In this document: positions 44,214 to 53,047 of the stretch, piece by piece
Layout: each line of letters starts with the position of its first letter
Numbering within the stretch: position 1 is the first letter of the stretch
Assembly (NCBI GenBank): GCA_946641515.1
Contig: CAMPBT010000002.1
Coordinates: 194,028-258,027, forward strand
Length of the DNA stretch: 64,000 bases
From: UBA3210 sp002363635
GTDB taxonomy: Bacteria > Bacillota_I > Bacilli_A > RFN20 > CAG-449
Direction of reading: 5' to 3'
Made by a program: the position numbers and the translations under genes
Notes under the pieces: model-generated
Told to the model about the DNA's origin: nothing
The model's input: the letters and a program-made list of their open reading frames with translations, nothing else
The model's database searches: none

Positions 44214-44567
44214 TTACCAAGTTGCGCCAAAGGGAATGCAAGTTAAAGACATTAATTTAAAACATTGTTTTCCAAATGGAATTCCAATAATTGTGATACA
44301 TAATATACATCCAACAATTAAATAATATGTAGCACTTTCAATTCCACTAAAAATTAGCCAAATAACATTTGCAATTGGGTGAGCAGCAAAATCTACTTTA
44401 ATTGTTTTACCAAATGGGAATAAAACAAATCTTGCAACTTTGAATAATTGTAGGCCAAATGGAATACCTACAATTGTAATGCACCATAAAATTCCAAGTA
44501 CGCAATATCCTAATGCAGTCCATAGACCAACTAGAATAAACCATAAAATATTACCTATTAATTTCAT
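44214..44567 (-). CDS. YccF-domain inner-membrane protein
   Basis: 117 residues with two internal repeats, each a hydrophobic hairpin ending in the conserved GIPFGLQLFK / GIPFGKQCFK motif (about residues 35-45 and 95-105). Three to four membrane segments. The function of the YccF family is unknown. It is a single-gene unit with its own GGAGG site. Confidence 0.87.
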   Translation of the reverse strand: MKLIGNILWFILVGLWTALGYCVLGILWCITIVGIPFGLQLFKVARFVLFPFGKTIKVDFAAHPIANVIWLIFSGIESATYYLIVGCILCITIIGIPFGKQCFKLMSLTCIPFGATW

Positions 44568-44712
44568 ATCTCCTCCAAATCTAAGGTAAATATTAATATA
44601 AATAGGCCAAAAATAGTAGCATAAACACCCAAAAAATGTGAAATATTTGCATTTTAATAATAATTCTTTTATTATTAGTATTGCGCGATATGTGCATTTG
44701 AGGTGGATATAT

Positions 44713-45540
44713 ATGGAAAAACCAATTGTCGCATTAATTTATGACTTTGACAAAACACTTGCAACAAACGATATGCAAGCATTCTCTTTCATTCCTAATT
44801 TAGGTATGACTGAAAAAGAATTCTGGGGAGAAACAGCTGAATTCTCTGATAGAACAGGTACTGAATCAGTTCTTGCTTACTTACACACAATGATTAAAGA
44901 ATGTCAGGAAAGAGGCATCCCTCTAACTAAGACTTATTTAAATTCATTAGGTAAGGATGTTAAATTCTATGAAGGTGTAACTACTTGGTTTAAACGTATT
45001 AATGAATATGCAGATTCTATTGGCATTAAAGTAGAACATTACATTATTTCTTCTGGTAACAAGGAAATTATTGAAGGTTCTTCAATCGCTAAAGAATTTA
45101 AAGCTGTATATGGATGTGAATTCTTATACAACAGATTTGGAGTAGCATACTATCCAAAGAACATTATTAACTACACTTTAAAAACTCAATACTTATGGAG
45201 AATTTCTAAAGGTGTTAAAGATGTCACAGATGATAAATCAGTTAATAGCCGTGTAGTAGATAAACATGTTGAATTCAGAAATATGATTTATCTAGGCGAT
45301 GGATTAACTGATATCCCATGTATGACAGTTGTTAAAGAAAAAGGTGGTAAAGCTATTGCAGTTTACCAACCAAACAAGAAAGATGTTGTTGAAAAATTAC
45401 TTGATGACAACCGTGTTAACTACGTTTGTAAATCTGACTTTAGAGCAAACTCAACAATGGAAAAACTTGTTAAGTTAATCTTAGATTCTATTTCAATTAC
45501 TGAAAAGTTATTAGAAAAAGAAAATAACGCTAACGTATAA
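44713..45540 (+). CDS. HAD-superfamily phosphatase
   Basis: 275 residues from the ATG that follows GAGGTGG; the longer open frame begins 25 codons earlier without a ribosome-binding site. Motif I is IYDFDKTLATND (nucleophile Asp and the acid two residues on), motif II is the ISSGNKE strand, and motif IV is YLGDGLTDIPCM. The long cap between about 20 and 110 and the YNRFG region resemble haloacid dehalogenase-like phosphatases of the phosphoserine-phosphatase branch. Substrate unknown. A perfect terminator ends the gene. Confidence 0.85.
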   Translation: MEKPIVALIYDFDKTLATNDMQAFSFIPNLGMTEKEFWGETAEFSDRTGTESVLAYLHTMIKECQERGIPLTKTYLNSLGKDVKFYEGVTTWFKRINEYADSIGIKVEHYIISSGNKEIIEGSSIAKEFKAVYGCEFLYNRFGVAYYPKNIINYTLKTQYLWRISKGVKDVTDDKSVNSRVVDKHVEFRNMIYLGDGLTDIPCMTVVKEKGGKAIAVYQPNKKDVVEKLLDDNRVNYVCKSDFRANSTMEKLVKLILDSISITEKLLEKENNANV

Positions 45541-45544
45541 TATC

Positions 45545-45569
45545 AAGGCTGATTTATTCAGCCTTTTTT
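45545..45569 (+). terminator. Terminator of the HAD phosphatase
   Basis: AAGGCTGA (45545-45552) and TCAGCCTT (45558-45565) pair perfectly and are followed by T residues. Confidence 0.88.
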
Positions 45570-45610
45570 GATTCTTAAAATTTTAATGTTATAATATTTT
45601 TAGGTAATTT

Positions 45611-47125
45611 ATGAAAGAATCAAGGAAGAAAAAAATAATTATTATTGGAGGAGGAATATCTGGTTTAACAGCAGGTATTTATGCTTTAGATAACGATTTT
45701 GATGTCACTATATACGAGAAACATTATATTCCAGGAGGTCAATGTACTGGATGGACTCGTAAAAACATTGAAATAGATGGATGTGCTCACTGGATTGTTG
45801 GTACAAATCCTAAAAGCGATCTTTTCCCTTTATGGAAACATATTGGAGCATTTAACGAAAACACATCTTATTTCCAAACTGAATATTTCTCTAAATTTGA
45901 TTTTGATGGAAAACTAATTACTCTTTGGAAAGATATTTATAAACTCTACGCTGAACTTGTTAGACTTGCTCCAGAAGATAAGAAAAGAATTAGGCAATTT
46001 ATTAGATGGATAAAAGCATATCAACATGTAAGAATCCCAGTTAATAAACCTCTTGATAAAATGAATTTATGGGAAATTACTAAATTCGGTTTAGATTTTT
46101 TACCTATGCTTTATCCTTATCTAAGAGCAAAACATTTATCTTGCAAAGATTATGCGAAAAAATTTAAAAATAAAAATCTTCAATTCATTTTTGAAAACAC
46201 ATTATCTGAAAACTATAATCTCCATTCATTATTATATGTTTTACAAGCATTAACTATGTCTGATACTGCAGTTATCAAAGGTGGTTCATTACAAGTAGTT
46301 AGAAACATCCAAGATAAATACTTATCTCTAGGAGGAAAACTCTACTGTAATAAAGAAGTTAAATCTATCATCATCGAAAACAATGTCGCAAAAGGTGTGG
46401 TATTTAAAGATGATACTAAAGAATACGCCGATTACATCATTGGAGCTTGTGATGTCCATCACATCTTATATGATTTACTAGACGATAAATATACTGATTC
46501 ATATTTCAAGAAAAGATTTGATAACAACACTGTTTACCCATTAAGTACTGGAATTCTTGTTTCATTTAAAGTTACTAAAGACATTTCTTCTTATCCAAAG
46601 ATGATTGCATTTAAAATTAAACCATTTGAAATAGGAGGAATGCCAGTTCAATTCTTATCAGTTAGAAACCATTCATACACGAAAGAAAATAGTTCTGATC
46701 CTACAACTTTAACTGTATTAATTGGTACTAATGAACTAGTCTATACATATTTCAAATCATTTAAGACTAAAAAAGAATATTTAGAAGCCAAAAATGAAGT
46801 AGGTAAGAAAGTAGAAAAATATGTTCAAGAATATTTCTCTCTAAATGAAAAAGAATGTGAATTAATTGATATAACTACCCCATTAACATATGAAAGATAT
46901 ACTAATGCATATCATGGTTCTTACCAATCATATATTACTACCGCTAGATCACATGGACTTATGCGAAGCGGAATACTTGGCGGCCTTAAGAACTTCGTAT
47001 TATCTGGTCAATGGTTAATGCCTCCAGGAGGATTACCAATTGCTTTATTTACTGGTAAACACGCAGTATATAGGTTATGTGGCTTTGAACACAAGAAATT
47101 TATAAATAAAGAAAAAGAAGATTAA
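45611..47125 (+). CDS. FAD-dependent oxidoreductase of the phytoene desaturase/retinol saturase type
   Basis: 504 residues. A dinucleotide-binding GGGISGLTAGIYA at the N-terminus is followed by YEKHYIPGGQCTGW, and the C-terminal GLMRSGILGGLKNFVLSGQWLMPPGGLPIAL closes the FAD domain. This order is that of CrtI/CrtN-like desaturases and saturases. No other carotenoid gene is nearby, so carotenoid synthesis is unlikely; the family in gut Firmicutes is uncharacterised. The ribosome-binding site is weak (TAGGT). Confidence 0.8.
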   Translation: MKESRKKKIIIIGGGISGLTAGIYALDNDFDVTIYEKHYIPGGQCTGWTRKNIEIDGCAHWIVGTNPKSDLFPLWKHIGAFNENTSYFQTEYFSKFDFDGKLITLWKDIYKLYAELVRLAPEDKKRIRQFIRWIKAYQHVRIPVNKPLDKMNLWEITKFGLDFLPMLYPYLRAKHLSCKDYAKKFKNKNLQFIFENTLSENYNLHSLLYVLQALTMSDTAVIKGGSLQVVRNIQDKYLSLGGKLYCNKEVKSIIIENNVAKGVVFKDDTKEYADYIIGACDVHHILYDLLDDKYTDSYFKKRFDNNTVYPLSTGILVSFKVTKDISSYPKMIAFKIKPFEIGGMPVQFLSVRNHSYTKENSSDPTTLTVLIGTNELVYTYFKSFKTKKEYLEAKNEVGKKVEKYVQEYFSLNEKECELIDITTPLTYERYTNAYHGSYQSYITTARSHGLMRSGILGGLKNFVLSGQWLMPPGGLPIALFTGKHAVYRLCGFEHKKFINKEKED

Positions 47126-47129
47126 TAAA

Positions 47130-47165
47130 AGGAGTTAACTAGCAATTATTAACTCCTATTTTTGT
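47130..47165. terminator. Terminator between the oxidoreductase and upp
   Basis: AGGAGTTAA (47130-47138) pairs with TTAACTCCT (47149-47157), then T-rich. Confidence 0.82.
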
Positions 47166-47177
47166 AATTTTAAATTA

Positions 47178-47804
47178 TTATTTTGTACCGAAGATTCTAT
47201 CTCCTGCATCACCTAAACCAGGTAAGATATAACCAACATCATTTAAGTGATCATCTAATGCTGCTAAATAGATATGAACATCTGGATGAGCTTCTTCAAC
47301 AGCTTTAACCCCTTCAGGAACACCAACTAAGCACATTAAACGGATATTTTTGTATCCTCTCTTCTTAACCGCATTAATTGCAGCGATTGCGCTTCCTCCA
47401 GTTGCAAGCATTGGATCAACAATAACTACTAATGGATTATCGACAACTGGTAATTTGAAGTAATATTCATGTGGTTCAAGAGTTTCTTCATCTCTGAACA
47501 TACCAATATGACCAATTCTAGCAGTTGGAATCATATTTCTAACTCCATCAACCATACCAATACCTGCTCTTAAGATTGGAGCAAGAATAATTTTTTGTGA
47601 AAGTTTCTTTTTTGGTAAGACTGCACCAGTAGGTGTTTTAATCTTAACATCTGAATCGAAAGTTTCGACATCTTTGAAAACTTCAAAAGTCATTAAAGAA
47701 CCAATTTCATCTAAGTTTTCTCTGAATTCTTTTGATTTTGTGTTTTCGTCTCTCATGATAGAAAGCTTAACATCAATTAATGGGTGTTTGACAATAGTTA
47801 ACAT
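47178..47804 (-). CDS. upp: Uracil phosphoribosyltransferase
   Basis: 208 residues. LAPILRAGIGMVDG, MFRDEETLEPHEYYFKLP, the PRPP loop VIVDPMLATGGSAIAAI and the C-terminal GLGDAGDRIFGT are standard. It makes UMP from uracil and PRPP. It lies 31 bases after a small unknown gene and has a good ribosome-binding site (GGAGG), so it is translated independently. Confidence 0.95.
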   Translation of the reverse strand: MLTIVKHPLIDVKLSIMRDENTKSKEFRENLDEIGSLMTFEVFKDVETFDSDVKIKTPTGAVLPKKKLSQKIILAPILRAGIGMVDGVRNMIPTARIGHIGMFRDEETLEPHEYYFKLPVVDNPLVVIVDPMLATGGSAIAAINAVKKRGYKNIRLMCLVGVPEGVKAVEEAHPDVHIYLAALDDHLNDVGYILPGLGDAGDRIFGTK

Positions 47805-47834
47805 AAATACCTCCTCCTATTGTTTATGTAGATT

Positions 47835-48065
47835 TTAATTATCATTTTCATCACTTGGCAAGTAGACAAATATACTAGTCTCTTCCATGATTTTCCCGAT
47901 ATCATCATAGTCTAATGGATAACGTAACTGCTCATTAAAGTTCATTAATTTTTTCTTATCATTATAAGCAATGTAATTAATATCTTCTCCTGCAAACTTG
48001 TACATGAGAGTTACTCCATCTTCTAGATATTTCTTTGCTTCTTCAATATTCTGTACTCTAATCAT
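47835..48065 (-). CDS. Small hypothetical protein upstream of upp
   Basis: 76 residues, acidic, no membrane segment: MIRVQNIEEAKKYLEDG, then a beta-like part with YKFAGEDINYIAYNDKKK and an acidic tail. No family recognised. The listed ATG has no Shine-Dalgarno; an internal ATG (Met21, about 48005) preceded by GGAG is a shorter alternative of 56 residues. A terminator hairpin ends only about 12 bases upstream of the first ATG, so expression probably depends on read-through. Confidence 0.5.
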   Translation of the reverse strand: MIRVQNIEEAKKYLEDGVTLMYKFAGEDINYIAYNDKKKLMNFNEQLRYPLDYDDIGKIMEETSIFVYLPSDENDN

Positions 48066-48071
48066 AATTTC

Positions 48072-48097
48072 GACAAAATAAAAACTCCACGAGGGAG
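48072..48097 (-). terminator. Terminator directly upstream of the upp unit
   Basis: On the minus strand AACTCC-CTCG-TGGAGTT is followed by TTTATTTT. It lies between the 30-residue reading frame and the 76-residue gene. Confidence 0.72.
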
Positions 48098-48190
48098 TTA
48101 ATTATTGAATATTAAAGAAGAGAATTCTAAAAGAGCATCATTTCTTGATGATTTAATCATATCAGTGCGTTTAACAATTAATCTCTTCAT
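48098..48190 (-). CDS. Possible 30-residue protein
   Basis: A short frame, MKRLIVKRTDMIKSSRNDAL and ten further residues, with AGGAG at the right distance before the ATG and a strong terminator immediately after the stop. It is basic at the N-terminus. No family can be assigned. It could be a leader reading frame for the downstream unknown gene and upp, or an independent microprotein. Confidence 0.4.
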   Translation of the reverse strand: MKRLIVKRTDMIKSSRNDALLEFSSLIFNN

Positions 48191-48225
48191 CTTTTTTCTC
48201 CTAGTAAAAAGTATATCACTGATGA

Positions 48226-48260
48226 TAAAAAAAGAAAGAGTAAAGCGCTTACTTTACTCT
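48226..48260 (-). terminator. Terminator of the thioredoxin reductase-like gene
   Basis: AGAGTAAAG (48237-48245) pairs with CTTTACTCT (48252-48260), T-run on the minus strand. The internal AAGCGCTT makes it also look faintly like a cre. Confidence 0.8.
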
Positions 48261-48273
48261 ACAATCATAAATT

Positions 48274-49131
48274 TTATTTTAATTTTGATAAGTATGAAAC
48301 AGCTTGTAATGCCGCAACAGAACCTTCACCAACTGATTTTGCTACTTGATAAGGTAATCCAGTAATATCACCCGCTGCATATAAGCCAGGTAAATTAGTT
48401 TCTTGTTTTCTATTTACTACAACATGTGCTCCATCAGTAGTAAGTCCTGGAACTAGGCGAGACGCAAAGACTTGTTCTCTTAAGACGAATACTCCGTCTG
48501 CACTATATTCTTTTTCACTAGTAACAAGAATAGAAACATCATTTTCTCTTCTAATTTCTAAAGGTCTACCGGAAATTAATTCAACCTTATCGTTTAAATG
48601 AACTTCATCCTTGTATGTAGGTAAATAATAGACTTTTTCAGCGACTTCTGAAAGGAAGTTTGCTTCTTCCTCTTCACAAGGAGAATAGCCTACTACAATC
48701 GCTGTTTTCCCTTTATATAATGGAGCGTCACATGTGGCACAATACGAAACCCCTCTACCTAAGAATTCTTCTTCACCTTTTAAAGGTTTAGCCATAACTA
48801 CTCCAGTAGCAAGAATGACTGTAGAAGCTTCATACATTACTTCTTTACCTTGGATAATAAAATAATTACCCATTGCATAAACGCTTTGAACTTTATCTTC
48901 TGTAACTTCAATATCTAGGAGGCTTAAATGATTTTGGAAAGCAGAAATAAGTTCTTGGCCAGTAAGTTTACCAACACCTAAATAATTAGAAATTTCTTCA
49001 AATTTTCCAACTTTAGAAGAAAGCTTCTTATCGCCAAATAAAATAATATTCTTATTTCTATTTTTCGCGGTGATAGCAGCTTCAAGTCCTGCAGGACCAG
49101 TTCCAATAATCGCGATATCAAATCTTTCCAT
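48274..49131 (-). CDS. Thioredoxin reductase-like flavoprotein
   Basis: 285 residues. FAD site IIGTGPAGLEAAI at 8-20, redox-active Cys131-Ala-Thr-Cys134 in YCATCDAP, and the FAD motif GLYAAGDITGLPYQVAKS near the end. The NADPH loop, normally GGGDSAxEEA, reads VVGYSPCEEEEANFL: the second glycine is replaced and the usual Ser-Ala is Pro-Cys, so the pyridine-nucleotide preference may be altered. No thioredoxin gene is adjacent. It is related to TrxB, but the exact partner is uncertain. Confidence 0.82.
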   Translation of the reverse strand: MERFDIAIIGTGPAGLEAAITAKNRNKNIILFGDKKLSSKVGKFEEISNYLGVGKLTGQELISAFQNHLSLLDIEVTEDKVQSVYAMGNYFIIQGKEVMYEASTVILATGVVMAKPLKGEEEFLGRGVSYCATCDAPLYKGKTAIVVGYSPCEEEEANFLSEVAEKVYYLPTYKDEVHLNDKVELISGRPLEIRRENDVSILVTSEKEYSADGVFVLREQVFASRLVPGLTTDGAHVVVNRKQETNLPGLYAAGDITGLPYQVAKSVGEGSVAALQAVSYLSKLK

Positions 49132-49176
49132 ATTTTCGCCTCCTAATTAACTAACTACACGTTAGTTCCTATATTA

Positions 49177-49725
49177 TTATTTAATTAAAAGTTCTTCAAC
49201 TGCTTTTCTTAATTCGTTTAAGTCTTCAGTAGGTTCAAATCTTCTAACTACATTTCCTTCTTTATCAACTAAGAACTTAGTAAAGTTCCATTTGATATCA
49301 GGATTCTTTTTATAATTTCTATCTCTGATTTTCATAAATGCTTTAAACATTGTTGAACCTTTACCAGTAAAGCCTTTAAAGCCTTGTTTTTCCTTTAAGA
49401 AAGTAAATAATGGTAAAGCATTTTCTCCATTAACATCACTCTTTTTAAATTGATCAAATTGAGTCTTATATTTTAAAGTACAGAATTCATGAATTTCATC
49501 ATCGCTTCCTGGTGCTTCACCTAAGAATTGATTACATGGAATATCAATGATTTCTAATCCTTTATCGTGTAAATCTTCATACATCTTTTCAAGTGGTTCA
49601 TAATGAGGAGTAAAACCGCATCCTGTCGCAGTATTAACAATAACCATTACTTTCCCTTTATATTCTGATAAAGAAAATTCCTCACCATTTCTTTTTGTAA
49701 GTTTAAATTCGTAAATATTTGCCAT
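49177..49725 (-). CDS. Glutathione peroxidase family protein (thiol peroxidase)
   Basis: 182 residues from the ATG that follows AAAGGAG; the longer frame upstream has no site. Cys36 in NTATGCGFTPHY is the peroxidatic residue and WNFTKFLVD supplies the Trp-Asn pair. The active-site Gln of the usual GQEPG/GQAPG motif is Glu here (FLGEAPGSD). Bacterial enzymes of this family generally use thioredoxin. The neighbouring thioredoxin reductase-like gene fits that. Confidence 0.87.
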   Translation of the reverse strand: MANIYEFKLTKRNGEEFSLSEYKGKVMVIVNTATGCGFTPHYEPLEKMYEDLHDKGLEIIDIPCNQFLGEAPGSDDEIHEFCTLKYKTQFDQFKKSDVNGENALPLFTFLKEKQGFKGFTGKGSTMFKAFMKIRDRNYKKNPDIKWNFTKFLVDKEGNVVRRFEPTEDLNELRKAVEELLIK

Positions 49726-49773
49726 AACAAATCTCTCCTTTGTTATCATTCTAATATTAAACAAAATATTGAT

Positions 49774-49815
49774 TTGTGTGAAAGTCACAAAAAAAGGAGT
49801 TAAGACTTCACACAA
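49774..49815. other. Inverted repeat upstream of the peroxidase gene
   Basis: TTGTGTGAAaGTC (49774-49786, one bulged A) and GACTTCACACAA (49804-49815) form a stem of 12 pairs around an 18-base loop. Not a terminator (no T-run); it could be a dimer operator or an RNA element. Confidence 0.4.
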
Positions 49816-49913
49816 GATTATCTTCTATATCGTTCAATATCTTTCTCAGAAATTTGGTGTAATATTTACGGAAAATATGCAATGCAACTGCAAATTTTAA
49901 GAGAGTGGTAAAC

Positions 49914-51148
49914 ATGATAAATAGAAGAATTGTTGAAACTATTAAGGATGCAATTAAACATTATCCAGTTGTTTTACTGACAGGTCCAAGACAAATTGGT
50001 AAGTCTACATTACTATATGAGTGGATTAAAGGGGATACTTATTCATATGTTAGTCTAGACGATAAGTTAGAATTGGCTATAGCTAAGTCTGATCCTAAAA
50101 CTTTTTTATCCATACATAAAGCTCCATTAATCATCGATAAAGCTCAAAAGGCACCAGAATTGTTTCCTGTTATTGAAAAGAATGTTAACGAATCAAGATT
50201 GAAACTTGGTAATAAGGAAAGTAATGGAATGTATATATTATCTGGTTCTCAAATAAAACAATTATTAGATGAATCTAGTGAATCATTATCTAGAAGAGTA
50301 GCAATTTTAGATATGATGAATTTATCTATGAGTGAAATTTATAATCGTGAATCAAGATTGTTTGATACTGATATTTCTGCCTTATCAAAAAGAATTAGCA
50401 TTAATTTAAATGAAACTGGAATTTTTAGATATATTGTAAGAGGTTTTTCCCCGGACTATATGATGATCCAGATTCAAAAACATCAATGTTTTATTCATCA
50501 TATATAACTACATATCTAGAAAAGGATTTAAAAGATTTAATAAATATTAAAGATGAAGTAAAATTTATAAATTTCTTAAAGATACTAGCATCAAATACTG
50601 GAGAAGAACTAGTATATGATAATTATTCAAAACAAGTAGGAGTTTCAACAAACACTATAAAATCATGGGTTAGTGTATTAGTTAAAACTGCAGTTATCTA
50701 TTTAGTAGAACCATATAATGAAGAATCAATTGTTAAACGTGTAATTAAAAGACCAAAGATGTATTTCTTTGATACAGGTCTTGCAGCTTATTTATGTGGA
50801 ATAGATAGTTCTGAAACATTACAAAGAAGTTTCTTGAAAGGAAGATTCTTTGAAACTTTTGTATTTAATGAAGTAAGAAAATCTTTTATGAATGAAGGAT
50901 TAATGCAAAAACTATATTATTATAGAGATGCCGATCAAAATGAAATTGATTTAGTTTTAGTTAGAGATGCATCAATGTCATTAATTGAGATTAAATCAGG
51001 ACAAGAATTTAATGCATCTTCAACAAAAGGGTTTAAGAAATTAGCTGATACTAAATTTAATAAGAAAAATAATGTGATTATATGTACTGCAGATAAGATA
51101 TCTATTTTAAATGATGGCACATATATAATTCCTGTTGTTGCAATATGA
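49914..51148 (+). pseudogene. ATP-binding protein of the AAA_14/DUF4143 type, frameshifted
   Basis: Residues GPRQIGKSTLL (Walker A) and, after a broken point, MFYSSYITTYLEKDL through YRDADQNEIDLVLVRDASMSLIEIKSG (nuclease-like DUF4143 end) belong to one family protein of about 410 residues. The frame breaks at a T/C run around 50444-50452: restoring one base joins ..RGFFPGLYDDPDSKTSMFY in one chain. A second defect is in Walker B, IIDKAQ in place of the family's IIDEAQ. Such ATPases have no settled role. The start is the ATG at 49914; two different lesions favour decay over a sequencing error, which cannot be excluded for the frameshift alone. Confidence 0.85.
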
Positions 51149-51257
51149 TTATATAGAAATATTTAATGTTAGATTTGTTAGACAAATTAATTTCTAGACG
51201 AAATGAATCAAAACAGTAATAGAGGTACTAAATATAGAGTTAGGCTTATTTCGTTTA

Positions 51258-51300
51258 TGAAAAAACAGCTTCAGAACTATTAATTCTGGAGCGGTTTTAA
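51258..51300 (+). terminator. Hairpin downstream of the ATPase pseudogene
   Basis: GCTTCAGAA pairs with TTCTGGAGC (one G-U), extended by AAAAC/GTTTT with one mismatch. Confidence 0.5.
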
Positions 51301-51308
51301 TATCCTTA

Positions 51309-51368
51309 TGATGTCTCCGATGCGATTTGAACGCACGACCTTTCGCTTAGGAGAGATTGCTCTCTCCT
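51309..51368 (-). tRNA. Truncated tRNA-Arg (CCT) remnant
   Basis: On the minus strand the 3' part of a tRNA-Arg is intact: loop CTCCTAA (anticodon CCT), T-arm GTGCG-TTCAAAT-CGCAT and acceptor strand CGGAGAC, followed by A and TCA in place of CCA. The 5' acceptor strand and D-stem are missing and the anticodon stem no longer pairs, so it is not functional. Such 3' tRNA fragments are typical att-site duplications left by integrating elements. Confidence 0.72.
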
Positions 51369-51373
51369 ATAAA

Positions 51374-52045
51374 TTAGATACTTACTTTTTCAAAATTCTT
51401 CGCACTTAAAATATATGTAATCCAAGTTAATAATATAGAAATAACAATTCCCGCGGCAAAGACACTTAAATCTATAATCAACTTGAGAGTAGGATCTTGA
51501 ATTAAGTTAACAAAGCAAGAACCACCTTGTGCTGCACCAAGTAAAAACATAGCTCCAAATAAAGAAACTAATTGAGGTGCAGTTAATTTCTTAAGAGGAT
51601 CTTTATAATACCATGGATATAAAATTAAATTATGAATACTAAATGCAACAAGTGCTAAGCCAAACACTGAGAAGTTTGGAGCAATTACTGAATTATACAC
51701 ATCTTCTCCTTCACCAGGTAAAAATTTAAAAACATAAAATTTTAAAAGAGCACATACTGCACCAATAGCCATAGCAAGTAGTTCAATAAATACCCCAACA
51801 AAGAGTTTACCAAATACTACATCACTCTTCTTAATTGGAAGAATTAAAGAATATTCAATATCTCTATTTGCAAGTGCACGTGGAAAGATAACTGATATAC
51901 CCGATAAGACATAAATGAAAGCAACCGCAATTGGCCAATTTGGAATAAGTACACAAAGTCCTCCAATAATCGCGAAAACTAAAGATTGACCGTAAAGACA
52001 AAGCTTTAATTCTTTTTTCATAATTTGTTTCTTCATCTTACTCAC
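51374..52045 (-). CDS. ABC-2 type transporter permease
   Basis: 223 residues with about six membrane segments (for example ALANRDIEYSLILPIKKSDVVFGK between segments 2 and 3, a hallmark of the ABC-2 family). It begins MSKMKKQIMKKELKL and is overlapped by 8 bases at its start by the ATPase gene. The pair is the usual two-gene exporter; substrate unknown. Confidence 0.8.
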   Translation of the reverse strand: MSKMKKQIMKKELKLCLYGQSLVFAIIGGLCVLIPNWPIAVAFIYVLSGISVIFPRALANRDIEYSLILPIKKSDVVFGKLFVGVFIELLAMAIGAVCALLKFYVFKFLPGEGEDVYNSVIAPNFSVFGLALVAFSIHNLILYPWYYKDPLKKLTAPQLVSLFGAMFLLGAAQGGSCFVNLIQDPTLKLIIDLSVFAAGIVISILLTWITYILSAKNFEKVSI

Positions 52046-52889
52046 CTCTTTCTAACGCAACCATAATTTCTTCAAGTGTTGCTTTTCTCTTTTCAAAGAT
52101 TTCATCACTAAAGAGTTTTTCATCTTCTTTTTTAATGACACCTTCAAATTTACCTAAACGATCTTTGTAATAAATACATTTTCCAAATAAGGATTTATCA
52201 ATACCTTCTTTAGTTGAAGATACGTGAGCATATCCTTTTTCAAAATTAGTAACTGTTGTCGCACTTAGAATTCGTCCGTTCTGAATATAAACAATATCAT
52301 CTGCACATTTTTCTAAGTCAGAAATAACATGTGTTGAGAATAAGATTGAATGTTCTCCATCACTAACTAAATCCATGAAGATATCAAGTAATTCATCTCT
52401 AGAAACTGGGTCAACTCCTGATGTAGGTTCATCAAGAATTAAAACCTTCGCGCCATGGCTTAATGCAATTGATAAACCATATTTAACTTTCATACCAGAT
52501 GATAATTCTTTAATTTTCTTTTTTTCATCAAGATTAAACAGTTTCAAATATTTTTGATATGTATCTTCTTCCCAATTTGGATAAAAAGTTTTAGTAACAC
52601 TAGTTAAGCTTTTAATTGTACTATTTGGATAATATTCAGCTTCACCAAAAAGTAATCCGATTTCACTTTTGAATTTTAATTCATTATCAAAAATACTTTT
52701 TCCTTCATAAAGGATTTCTCCTTCATCTAAATGGATTAAATTATAAATTCCTTTTAATGTTGTGGTTTTACCTGCACCATTTCTACCGATAAAACCAACA
52801 ATTCTTCCTTTTTCAATATTAAAGGATACATGATCTAGCTTAAAGCTCTTATAGCTTTTGCATATATTTCTAATCTCTAGTAGTCCCAT
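52038..52889 (-). CDS. ABC transporter ATP-binding protein
   Basis: 283 residues. Walker A GRNGAGKTTT, signature KELSSGMKVKYGLSIALSHG, Walker B VLILDEPTSGVD and the switch His (FSTHVISD) are intact. The sequence resembles YtrB-like ATPases of Firmicutes two-gene exporters. No GntR repressor adjoins it, unlike the ytr operon. Partner: the permease downstream. Confidence 0.9.
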   Translation of the reverse strand: MGLLEIRNICKSYKSFKLDHVSFNIEKGRIVGFIGRNGAGKTTTLKGIYNLIHLDEGEILYEGKSIFDNELKFKSEIGLLFGEAEYYPNSTIKSLTSVTKTFYPNWEEDTYQKYLKLFNLDEKKKIKELSSGMKVKYGLSIALSHGAKVLILDEPTSGVDPVSRDELLDIFMDLVSDGEHSILFSTHVISDLEKCADDIVYIQNGRILSATTVTNFEKGYAHVSSTKEGIDKSLFGKCIYYKDRLGKFEGVIKKEDEKLFSDEIFEKRKATLEEIMVALERGE

Positions 52890-53047
52890 AATTTCCTCCC
52901 GATTGCTTTTATTATATCAAACACCAATAGATAATTTGAAACAATTTAAACACAATGTATAATAAAGTCTATAATTTTCAACACATGTTCCATAATATCG
53001 ACAAATTATTAATAATTTGTTATATTTATCTAGCAAAGGAGAATGAA

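Noticed and set aside
48237..48260. cre site with core AAGCGCTT
   Set aside because: The flanks belong to a perfect terminator stem and the outer consensus positions do not match.
48105..48365. Plus-strand open frame of 86 codons
   Set aside because: It runs through the terminator of the thioredoxin reductase-like gene and into its coding region, starts without a Shine-Dalgarno and overlaps the better supported 30-residue frame.
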